A stretch of DNA of 6,045 nt from Dehalococcoidales bacterium. GTDB lineage: Bacteria; Chloroflexota; Dehalococcoidia; Dehalococcoidales; UBA5760. Below the pieces are notes generated by a model. That model saw nothing but the letters and a program-made list of their open reading frames with translations. It made no database searches and was not told the DNA's origin. Within the stretch, counting starts at the first letter, position 1; each line of letters begins with the position of its first letter. The stretch spans positions 1 through 6,045 of the forward strand of contig JAQUOC010000084.1 of NCBI GenBank assembly GCA_028717305.1, written 5' to 3'. Made by a program: the position numbers and the translations under genes. This document shows positions 1 through 6,045 of this stretch, in pieces.

Positions 1-800
1 ATCTCTTTGATCAACTGGGCGGTAATCTCTATCGAGGTCTTGACCTTATCGTCGGCAGCGGCCATCCGGTCAATAATATCCTGCGGCACGAAAATACCCG
101 AGACATTCTTGTTCATATACCGGGCCATGCCGGCATTCTTCAGCGGTATCAAACCCACCAGGACCGGGACCCTGAAACCCTCCTGCTCCACCCTCTTCAC
201 GAACTTCTCGAAGAGCCGGGCATCAAAGACGGCCTGGGTCTGAAAGAACCTGGCCCCGGCTTCAATCTTTTTCGCCATCTTGATAATCTGCAGCTCAAAG
301 GAGGCTTCGGAGTCGGCACCCGGGTTGACCACCGCCCCAGCAAAGAAATCGGGGGCGCCCTGCAGCTCATTCCCCACCATATCGTAGCCGCCGTTCAGTG
401 TTTTGATCATCTCGAGGAGCTGCACCGAATCCACATCATAGACCAGCTTGGCCTGGGGGTGATCACCGAGCGAGGGCAGGTCTCCGGTAACCGCCAGGAC
501 ATTCTCCAGGCCCAGGGCGGCGGCACTGAGCAGGTCCGATTCCAGAGCTATCCGGTTCCGGTCCCGGGTGACCACCTGAAACACGGTCTCGAGTCCGGCA
601 TCCAGGGCCAGGTGACAGGCAGCCAGTGCCCCCAGCTTCATCACCGCACTCTGCTGATCGGTAACATTGGCGGCAGCCACCCTGCCCTTAAGAATTTCGG
701 CCGCCTCGCGAATGCCGCTGGTATCGGTCCCCTTCAGCGGGCCTATCTCGGCGGTGACGGTAAATTCTCCCGCCTCCAGTTGAGATCTCATCAAGCTCAA
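1..800 (-). CDS. metF: 5,10-methylenetetrahydrofolate reductase, lacking its C-terminal end at the window edge
   Basis: I translated this frame directly; it runs open off the left edge, giving 266 complete codons of a family that is usually about 290-310 residues. It is a flavin TIM-barrel enzyme reducing methylene-THF to methyl-THF, the substrate of AcsE next door. Landmarks (numbered from the TTG) are FTVTAEIGPLKG with E18, matching catalytic Glu28 of E. coli MetF; AANVTDQQSAVMKLG; TRDRNR (78-83); AVTGDLPSLGDHPQAK with D107, matching the flavin-contacting Asp120; FFQTQAVFD with Q189, matching Gln183; and VLVGLIPLKN. The best start is TTG at 800, because AGAGGA ends 8 nt upstream and an in-frame TGA lies a little further upstream. 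An ATG at 791 is possible but sits 17 nt from that site. In acetogens such short MetF proteins usually work with a MetV partner, whose gene could be just outside. The gene follows acsE after 67 nt. Confidence 0.93.
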   Translation of the reverse strand, partial: MSLMRSQLEAGEFTVTAEIGPLKGTDTSGIREAAEILKGRVAAANVTDQQSAVMKLGALAACHLALDAGLETVFQVVTRDRNRIALESDLLSAAALGLENVLAVTGDLPSLGDHPQAKLVYDVDSVQLLEMIKTLNGGYDMVGNELQGAPDFFAGAVVNPGADSEASFELQIIKMAKKIEAGARFFQTQAVFDARLFEKFVKRVEQEGFRVPVLVGLIPLKNAGMARYMNKNVSGIFVPQDIIDRMAAADDKVKTSIEITAQLIKE

Positions 801-867
801 TTTATTATTCCTCTTTTTCCCTTCTCAGTACTTCTTCCTCAGGTCAGTAACAATTCTAAAAGGCCGT
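801..867 (-). other. acsE-metF intergenic gap without terminator
   Basis: This 67-nt spacer is the longest gap in the window. Apart from the metF ribosome binding site I see no stable GC-rich hairpin followed by a T-run and no clear promoter boxes. Read-through from acsE into metF is therefore likely. Confidence 0.5.
809..814 (-). promoter_or_regulatory. Shine-Dalgarno site of metF
   Basis: AGAGGA reads on the minus strand, 8 nt before the TTG at 800. The good spacing favours the TTG over the downstream in-frame ATG at 791. Confidence 0.7.
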
Positions 868-1746
868 TTACACCTCAAGCCAGGAAGCGGAATAGAGCGA
901 CTCGCCGGTAAGCACTCTGACCGTTTTGGCGTACCTGGCCTCCTCTTGATCCAAAGAGGCAAGGTCCGGCCTCTCACCATCCATCAACCGGTGCACCAGA
1001 TCCACCAGCTCCGGCCGATCGCCCCGGGCAATTTCGATCAGCTCGGAGTCAAAGGCATCCACTATTGCCGAGTGCAGCCCGTATTTCATCAACATCATCA
1101 AATAGGTCCGGTTGAGATACGGCCTGAGATCATTAGGAGCTCCGTTGGAGATGTTGGACAGCCCCACGGTAGACTTGCAGCCAGGAGCAATATCCTGAAG
1201 CATACTGATAAACTCCAGACAGGGCTGTACCTGGTTGGTATCGGCACTGCTGGCCGGGGTCACAATCGGGTCTACCCAGATATCCTCATTGGGTATCCCC
1301 GCTTTGTTCGCTTCATAGACAAGCTCGGCCGCTATCATGCCTCTCTCCGCAGCATCCCGGGGCATTCCCTCTCTACCCCACAGGAGTCCGACCATCTCGG
1401 CACGGTACCGCCTGACCAGGGGAAATCCTGCTTCCATCCGGACCAGGGATATCGAGTTAACCAGCGCCCGGCCATCCCCGTAGACCCTCAGCCCGGCTTC
1501 TATCGCCGCCGGGTTGGTCGTATCCAGAGACAGGGGCGTGTCGCTAACCTCGCGCACGGTCCCGACCACCCATTCCATCAGTTCCTCTCCACCCCTGCGG
1601 GCGGGGCCGATATTGAGGTCAAGGTAGTCCATGCCGGCCTCAACCTGGGCCCGAACCATCTCCCGAACCGGCCCGGGGTCCCTCGACTTGAAGGCAGGTC
1701 CGAGAGTTTTCGATACGATATTAATATTTTCCCCGATCAGAATCAC
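868..1746 (-). CDS. acsE: 5-methyltetrahydrofolate:corrinoid iron-sulfur protein methyltransferase
   Basis: This 292-residue, pterin-binding (DHPS-like) TIM-barrel enzyme transfers the methyl group of methyl-THF to Co(I) of the AcsC/AcsD protein. Diagnostic segments are ILIGENIN at the N-terminus, YLDLNIGPA (41-49), LSLDTTN with D75, ALVNS with N97, VDPIVTPAS with D159, and VGLSNISNG with N198. D75, D159 and N198 match the folate-binding Asp75, Asp160 and Asn199 of Moorella MeTr. The start is GTG at 1746, in a GTGA overlap with the acsC stop, with GGGAG 7 nt upstream; this suggests translational coupling. The protein is about 30 residues longer than the 262-residue Moorella enzyme. The excess is a charged stretch at about 241-273 (RGDRPELVDLVHRLMDGERP and following) before the last strand and the C-terminal TGESLYSASW. 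A corrinoid-protein methyltransferase for another methyl donor is possible in this superfamily, but the operon context argues for AcsE. Confidence 0.93.
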   Translation of the reverse strand: MILIGENINIVSKTLGPAFKSRDPGPVREMVRAQVEAGMDYLDLNIGPARRGGEELMEWVVGTVREVSDTPLSLDTTNPAAIEAGLRVYGDGRALVNSISLVRMEAGFPLVRRYRAEMVGLLWGREGMPRDAAERGMIAAELVYEANKAGIPNEDIWVDPIVTPASSADTNQVQPCLEFISMLQDIAPGCKSTVGLSNISNGAPNDLRPYLNRTYLMMLMKYGLHSAIVDAFDSELIEIARGDRPELVDLVHRLMDGERPDLASLDQEEARYAKTVRVLTGESLYSASWLEV

Positions 1747-3101
1747 CGCTCTACTCCCTGTCCCTGCCAGGTTTTGAGATAAGCTGTGATGTGAGCCCCC
1801 TCCCGGGGACCGACCTGAATCTCCCAGCCGGGTAATTCCTCCTCCAACCCCCCGCTCTCAACGGCAAGATAGCCGGGGATAATCAGCTTCCTGTGTTTGA
1901 TCAGGTCACCGATAGCACACTTCTTGACGAAGGTGCCGATGACATCGGCACTGAACTTCCCAGCCGCCCACGCCGTCAGGACGGAAAGACCTTCGGTATC
2001 CATAACGATAAGATAGCTGGAGACCCGGCTGCTTTCGATCTCACCGGAGACAATGAAGTAGGTCAGGGAGAAGTTGCAGGTAAGCAACACCGGGGAATTC
2101 TCATCGGGTCCGCCGATCTCATAGATGCCTTCGGTAGTCGCCAGGGGACGCTGGGGGTCGGTATAGATGTTCATCCTCTCCACAAGCAGCGGGAACAGGC
2201 TCTCCCCCTGAAAATCAGAGAGGACGATAATACCTCCGTATTTGGCAATGAACATGGAGGCAATCAGGGCTTCCTTCATCGGGTCGTCAGTCATCTCGGC
2301 AGGGAAGACGATGGTAGGAAAGCCGAGGGGCCGGAACTTCTTATTCAGGGCAAGGCTCCTGATGTTTACCTGGTCCTCCAGTGCCCGGCGGACCGACCTT
2401 GCTCCGGAATCGATCACGATATCCTTAATGCCGGCCCCGGTAAGCCGGGTAGTCAGCTGGCTGAGCTCTTCCAGACCGGAGGCCTTTACTGCTACCGGAC
2501 AGGAATATGCTTTGGCTAGCTCCGCTACCGCCTCCAGATTGTCCTTGCCGGCGGCATATATCAGGGGCCTCCGGTCGGCACAGGCCTGCAAGCCGGAGGC
2601 TAAAACAGCCGGGTCATCACTGATCAGGATGATACCGACATCGCTCTTGCCCTTTACCCTGCCGGCCAGGGCAGCAAACCGGGCCGCATCTCCGGAATTA
2701 CACTTCAGTGCGACCAGCTCGGGACGGAGGATGGCCCCTACCCTCTCATAACTAATGCCGGATTTATCCAGCCTGTTATCGACCTCAGCATCACTCATAG
2801 TGTCGCTGATGAGGATAGCAAACCCGGGGGGGTTCTCAAACCTCTTTTCATGGCGGAACATAACCGTCTCACCGCCAACCTTGAGAGCACGGGGGCCGGT
2901 ACCGATGGTCACCGTGGCCACCGGCGGCGCCGAGGCCTCTGACAGCTTCTCCCTGGCCTGATCGGAAACATAGGGACAGGAGGAAAGCTCCGCCTTTCCC
3001 GCCGCCAGACCCATGGCAAAGGCAAGGCAGGTGGGTACTCCACACTCGCCGCAGTTGGTCTTGGGAAGCAGCTTGAATATCTCTATTCCGGTAAGTGGCA
3101 T
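1743..3101 (-). CDS. acsC: Corrinoid iron-sulfur protein large (gamma) subunit
   Basis: This 452-residue protein (Moorella AcsC 446) carries the cobalamin that shuttles methyl groups from AcsE to AcsB. The N-terminal domain has the [4Fe-4S] motif C17-x2-C20-x4-C25-x16-C42 (NCGECGVPTC...SSCPY), which reductively reactivates cobalt. The middle (about 90-320) is the TIM-barrel region. The C-terminal B12-binding domain (about 335-445) shows NFSLTYFIVSGEIE, VMDTEGLSVLTAWAAGKF, KLIIPGY and the GPREG loop typical of the family. I chose the ATG at 3101 because AGAGGAG sits 8 nt upstream and the protein then begins MPLTGIEIFKLLPKTNCGEC, the usual family N-terminus. The frame is open further upstream, but that stretch lies inside acsB and is unlike the family. 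The stop overlaps the acsE start by 4 nt. Its obligate partner, the small subunit AcsD, is not next to it here. Confidence 0.97.
   Translation of the reverse strand: MPLTGIEIFKLLPKTNCGECGVPTCLAFAMGLAAGKAELSSCPYVSDQAREKLSEASAPPVATVTIGTGPRALKVGGETVMFRHEKRFENPPGFAILISDTMSDAEVDNRLDKSGISYERVGAILRPELVALKCNSGDAARFAALAGRVKGKSDVGIILISDDPAVLASGLQACADRRPLIYAAGKDNLEAVAELAKAYSCPVAVKASGLEELSQLTTRLTGAGIKDIVIDSGARSVRRALEDQVNIRSLALNKKFRPLGFPTIVFPAEMTDDPMKEALIASMFIAKYGGIIVLSDFQGESLFPLLVERMNIYTDPQRPLATTEGIYEIGGPDENSPVLLTCNFSLTYFIVSGEIESSRVSSYLIVMDTEGLSVLTAWAAGKFSADVIGTFVKKCAIGDLIKHRKLIIPGYLAVESGGLEEELPGWEIQVGPREGAHITAYLKTWQGQGVER
1754..1758 (-). promoter_or_regulatory. Shine-Dalgarno site of acsE within the end of acsC
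   Basis: GGGAG reads on the minus strand, 7 nt before the GTG at 1746. The acsE GTG shares four bases (GTGA) with the acsC stop codon, so ribosomes finishing acsC can re-initiate here. Confidence 0.7.
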
Positions 3102-3109
3102 TAGATAGA

Positions 3110-3116
3110 CTCCTCT
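3110..3116 (-). promoter_or_regulatory. Shine-Dalgarno site of acsC
   Basis: AGAGGAG reads on the minus strand, 8 nt before the ATG at 3101 and inside the 16-nt gap after the acsB stop. It decides the acsC start against the longer open frame that extends into acsB. Confidence 0.85.
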
Positions 3117-3117
3117 C

Positions 3118-5325
3118 TTAACCCAGTATCGGCTCCATCTCCAGGGCAGGGTGTCCCTTCTCCTGCAGGAAGGGAAGAATCTCTTCTTCCGTGCAGCCGA
3201 CTGTTTCGTCGGCAATTTTGTCAAACAGGTCGGGAACGCCGAGCTCATCAGCCCTGGTCCGGATACGCTCACGAAGCTCTTCCTTGAGCATCTTAGGCAT
3301 CCAGACCATCCTCAACAGGCCGCCATCGGCACTGATGAACTTTCTCTGGCAGATATTATATTTGCCATGACCGATAAAACCGGGGGTGCTGATGCCGCCG
3401 CCGATAGTCCCGGCCAGAGTGGTAAACTTCATCCCGCAGGGCGTCATCCCGGTGAAATCCCGGTTGACCGTCATTACTCCGTTACACAGGGGCAGGACAG
3501 CAGCGACACACTCACAGCATCCACAGGTGGTCCACGGGTCATTTACGATACTGTACATGCAGTAGTGATCCAGGCTGCCGCGGGAGGCCTTATAGATGAA
3601 ATCGTTAACCCCCCTCCAAATCCCCAGCTTAGGGTCAATGGTCTCCCTCTTCTCTATCGGCTGGTTGGGACCGGTAGGATTAATCTCAAAGGAGGCTTTA
3701 CAGTCCATCCAGTTATAAGAGCCACAGAGTCCGGTCTTCTCCGGGGTAATGACACAGACATGATTGGGAGCGAATGACTGGCAGAGCAGGCAGGAATAAT
3801 AGGTATCGGTAGTCTCATCGGTCATCCCTTCGATCCGGGCATCCCGGGCGGCATAGATCGCCTTCGACCGCCCCAATACCTGCCTTACTTGATCCTCATC
3901 GGTGTAGAGCTTGACCTGCAGTTTATCAAAGATACGTCCGAAGCTCTGGTGCAGTTTGGCGTGGAGCAGAGAACCGATATGACCTATCTTAAAGCCCTTT
4001 TCCTTAGCCGTATTGCTGATCCGCATCCAGGCAATGTCCCGCTGCCCGCTGTGCCATACTCCCTGAGCATAATTAACCAGGTGATGGATCTGACGTTCCA
4101 GGATCGGCTCGTAGTCCTCCTGGAGCTCCCTGCCGGCAACCTCAACGACAATCGCCAGGGGCAGAGTGCCACCCGGCTCGACGTCATCGATATCGGGACC
4201 GATTACCTCAACCTTACCGTCCTCTACTTCGTCCATCCGCCGGGAGGTTACCAGTTCAACCATCGCAGACCGGTTGCCCCCCATCTCCAGATAGAACTCG
4301 CCCTTACGTATACGCTCACCCTCGAAGGCAGGGCCGAAGGCTACCGGGATGGGCACCTCGGCGATACTGGTCTTCAGCCCCCTTACCTCGGATGCTTTAG
4401 CTACGATATTATCATGCGGGATATTAGAGACAACGTGCTCATAGGTACAGATGCCGGTGGGAAGGATCTCGGGTATCGGCGTATCGGCAATGGTGGGAAA
4501 ACCCCAGTTGACCGCTCCCACCGCATTAGCATACCACTCATCGGTAACGTAACCCATCGGCATGACGAAGGAAAAGACCCGGTCTTTATTATAGATAAGG
4601 ATCTTCCGGAAATCACCGGGCTCAACAGCGCCGAAGGAAAGCGCGACCCTGGTGGCAAAGCCCAGGGCAAACACGGCCGAGGTAATATCAGGTCCGAAGG
4701 AGACCAGCCGGGTCGGCCACCCGATCTGTACGCCGGCCTCCAGCAGCTGCTCGGCAAACCCCCGTCCGTTATAACGGCCAACCATAAAAACGTAGAGGTT
4801 CTTCTCCTGAAGCTCCTGGGCCACCTTTCTAGCTATCTCTGGACTGGGTGCCGCGCCGACGATAGCGGCAAAGCCGGGGGCGGTGCCGTCAACAAACTCG
4901 ACCCCCCGCTTCCTCAGAATAATATCATCGGCAGCCCCCAGCCAGATGGTACTTTCGGTGACATCTTCCTGCCCGGTGTAAAAATCGGGCTGCTCCAGAT
5001 ACCGAATCGCTTCGATGATTTCCTCGGCGAAGAAGGTCGCCATGCCGGCATCAAGCGCCGGCGCCAGATAGGGTAGAGCATGCTCTTCTCTTACCGGCGG
5101 CGGCAGCAGAGTGCGACATCTTTCCAGTACCGGCCCGGCGTCACCCAGCTTCTCCACCTTATGTCCCATTATTCCGTAGATTACCGGCAGATAATAGGCG
5201 GTGTCGGGAAAGCCGATCGGCTGATTAGCCCCCCATTTATCCATTGCCTCCCGCCACTTCTGATTAGCCTGTCCGACAATCTTGTGGGCTCCGCGGATAG
5301 CAGCTGATGCAATTATCTTCGACAC
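3118..5325 (-). CDS. acsB: Acetyl-CoA synthase, ACS alpha subunit of the CODH/ACS complex
   Basis: This 735-residue cytoplasmic enzyme condenses a methyl group from the corrinoid protein, CO and CoA into acetyl-CoA, or cleaves acetyl-CoA in reverse. Its length is close to Moorella AcsB (729), and it aligns end to end with a constant offset of about +6. The A-cluster is complete: C512, C515, C524 and C534 (YSCLLCQSFAPNHVC, then GLCG) match the [4Fe-4S] ligands, and C601-G602-C603 matches the CGC motif of the distal nickel. F518 corresponds to the Phe that gates the proximal nickel. W424 in GVWHSGQRD matches the tryptophan linked to CoA binding. The N-terminal domain (about 1-310) is the part that docks on CODH in the family. 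The start is GTG at 5325, preceded by a purine-rich tract. Extra cysteines at 604 and 606 directly follow the CGC motif. The gene lies between the CooS-like gene and acsC (16 nt gap). Identity is secure; activity is inferred. Confidence 0.98.
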   Translation of the reverse strand: MSKIIASAAIRGAHKIVGQANQKWREAMDKWGANQPIGFPDTAYYLPVIYGIMGHKVEKLGDAGPVLERCRTLLPPPVREEHALPYLAPALDAGMATFFAEEIIEAIRYLEQPDFYTGQEDVTESTIWLGAADDIILRKRGVEFVDGTAPGFAAIVGAAPSPEIARKVAQELQEKNLYVFMVGRYNGRGFAEQLLEAGVQIGWPTRLVSFGPDITSAVFALGFATRVALSFGAVEPGDFRKILIYNKDRVFSFVMPMGYVTDEWYANAVGAVNWGFPTIADTPIPEILPTGICTYEHVVSNIPHDNIVAKASEVRGLKTSIAEVPIPVAFGPAFEGERIRKGEFYLEMGGNRSAMVELVTSRRMDEVEDGKVEVIGPDIDDVEPGGTLPLAIVVEVAGRELQEDYEPILERQIHHLVNYAQGVWHSGQRDIAWMRISNTAKEKGFKIGHIGSLLHAKLHQSFGRIFDKLQVKLYTDEDQVRQVLGRSKAIYAARDARIEGMTDETTDTYYSCLLCQSFAPNHVCVITPEKTGLCGSYNWMDCKASFEINPTGPNQPIEKRETIDPKLGIWRGVNDFIYKASRGSLDHYCMYSIVNDPWTTCGCCECVAAVLPLCNGVMTVNRDFTGMTPCGMKFTTLAGTIGGGISTPGFIGHGKYNICQRKFISADGGLLRMVWMPKMLKEELRERIRTRADELGVPDLFDKIADETVGCTEEEILPFLQEKGHPALEMEPILG

Positions 5326-5329
5326 TTTT

Positions 5330-5345
5330 CTTCCCTTCCCCTCTC
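5330..5345 (-). promoter_or_regulatory. Purine-rich ribosome binding region of acsB
   Basis: The minus-strand tract GAGAGGGGAAGGGAAG lies just upstream of the GTG at 5325. The exact pairing register is ambiguous: GGGAAG is only 4 nt from the start, while GAGAGG is farther than usual. It is still the only plausible site in the 33-nt gap after the CooS-like gene. Confidence 0.5.
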
Positions 5346-5358
5346 GGGATTTTGTCTC

Positions 5359-6045
5359 TTAGGCCGCGTCCAGTTCACGCCTCATATCCATATCATAAAG
5401 GATTCTCTCTCTGGACTTATCAATACCTAATGCCCGGCGCTTTCGGTCAATATGATCAATCATCAGTTGAGCCGCCCTGACCGGGTCCGGCTCAAACGCC
5501 CACATACCACCATAAAGCTTCTCAAAATCATGAGATAGAAAATCGGTCATCCCCCGGCAACCGAGAGCCGATGCGTCTATGCCCAGCACGGTGAATACTC
5601 CCGAGCCGACAAAATACTGACCGATCGAGGCGGCCGGCTCACTGACCCACTCCAGATCAGCTCCGGCTACCGGCAGGTCGCTGATGTCATCACCCAGACC
5701 GCCGTCCTTAACCATCATCGTCGCCGCCACTAAAATTCGGGTATTATCGACATCGGAGCCAAGGTGCAACACCGGTGGGATACCAATAGCCTCACATACC
5801 GATGCCAGTCCTTTACCGGCATAGGCAGCAGCCGCTTCCGGCACCATCAGGCCGGCTTCGGCACAGGATATAGCACTGAAACCAGTCTGCAGGACCAGGA
5901 CATCGTTCTTGATGAGCTCCTTAACCAGAACGACATGAGCGCCATCGGGAGTAACCCTGACGCTATCACCGCCGACAACACCGGCTACTCCCCTTATCCT
6001 GCCGTTGATAATATTCTCATTCAAAGGACGATAAGATGCCCGGAA
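5359..6045 (-). CDS. CO dehydrogenase catalytic subunit homologue (CooS/AcsA family), C-terminal part, C-cluster ligands lost
   Basis: This is the C-terminal 228 or so residues of a Ni-type CO dehydrogenase subunit. The frame is open to the window edge, so the N-terminal half (B/D clusters and the first C-cluster ligands) is not visible. The TTG at 6024 is an internal codon, not the start. Family landmarks are clear: NGRIRGVAGVVG, VLVLQTG, PPVLHLGS-VDN, ISDLPVAGA and IGQYFV. The family normally reduces CO2 to CO at a Ni-Fe-S C-cluster and feeds CO to AcsB. Here the three C-cluster cysteines of this half (C446, C476 and C526 in Carboxydothermus CooS-II) are Gly (5968-5970), Phe (5878-5880) and Asp (5752-5754). 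The acid-base lysine (K563) is Pro (5635-5637). Other cysteines remain, at 5863-5865 (SAISCAEA) and in ALGCRG, but not at ligand positions. The frame is intact up to the TAA stop, and acsB begins 33 nt downstream. Family membership is certain; loss of CO chemistry is inferred from the missing ligands. Confidence 0.93.
   Translation of the reverse strand, partial: FRASYRPLNENIINGRIRGVAGVVGGDSVRVTPDGAHVVLVKELIKNDVLVLQTGFSAISCAEAGLMVPEAAAAYAGKGLASVCEAIGIPPVLHLGSDVDNTRILVAATMMVKDGGLGDDISDLPVAGADLEWVSEPAASIGQYFVGSGVFTVLGIDASALGCRGMTDFLSHDFEKLYGGMWAFEPDPVRAAQLMIDHIDRKRRALGIDKSRERILYDMDMRRELDAA

Noticed and set aside
825..849. TCAGTA repeated twice in the acsE-metF gap as a possible operator
   Set aside because: It is a six-base direct repeat in a low-complexity spacer with no third copy or symmetry, so it is compatible with chance.
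946..1782. Plus-strand open frame of 278 codons opposite acsE
   Set aside because: It is antisense to acsE and crosses its boundary. The composition is rich in His, Pro, Gln and Arg as in shadow frames, with no family resemblance.
3102..3272. N-terminal extension of acsC by 57 codons into acsB
   Set aside because: The extension is an out-of-frame reading of the acsB 3' end. The ATG at 3101 has a strong ribosome binding site and gives the usual family N-terminus.
3889..5076. Long plus-strand open frame of 395 codons opposite acsB
   Set aside because: It lies entirely antisense to a certain gene. Its translation has no recognisable motifs, and such frames are expected opposite GC-rich coding sequence.
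5359..6045. CooS-like gene as a simple pseudogene or a sequencing-error artefact
   Set aside because: There is no stop or frameshift, and all other conserved segments are kept. Four independent substitutions hit exactly the catalytic positions, one needing more than one base change, which random error would not produce.

Overview
The window is a stretch of one carbon-fixation operon of the bacterial Wood-Ljungdahl (reductive acetyl-CoA) pathway. Every gene lies on the minus strand, so transcription runs from high to low coordinates. In that order the genes are cooS/acsA-like (CO dehydrogenase subunit; N-terminal part outside the window), acsB (acetyl-CoA synthase), acsC (large subunit of the corrinoid iron-sulfur protein), acsE (methyl-tetrahydrofolate:corrinoid protein methyltransferase) and metF (methylene-tetrahydrofolate reductase; C-terminal end outside the window). 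Gaps are short (33, 16, -4 and 67 nt), most genes have a readable Shine-Dalgarno sequence, and no terminator or internal promoter is evident. The window therefore looks like the middle of one polycistronic unit whose promoter lies beyond base 6045.

The organism is an anaerobic bacterium with moderately high GC. The bacterial-type proteins (a separate AcsB of about 735 residues, AcsC, AcsE and MetF using tetrahydrofolate) exclude a methanogen. A Chloroflexota/Dehalococcoidia or acetogen-like Firmicutes-type lineage is plausible, but this is an impression from protein style, not a demonstrated assignment.

The genes would work together as follows. MetF makes methyl-THF, AcsE moves the methyl group to the cobalamin of AcsC, and AcsB joins methyl, CO and CoA at its Ni-Ni-[4Fe-4S] A-cluster; the chain could also run in reverse. 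AcsB, AcsC, AcsE and the visible part of MetF keep their diagnostic residues.

The outstanding anomaly is the CooS-like subunit. Its fold and reading frame are well preserved, but all three C-cluster cysteines that fall in the window are replaced (Gly, Phe, Asp), and the catalytic lysine is replaced by proline. It therefore looks like a catalytically dead CO dehydrogenase retained beside an intact acetyl-CoA synthase. acsD, the partner of acsC, is also not between acsC and acsE.
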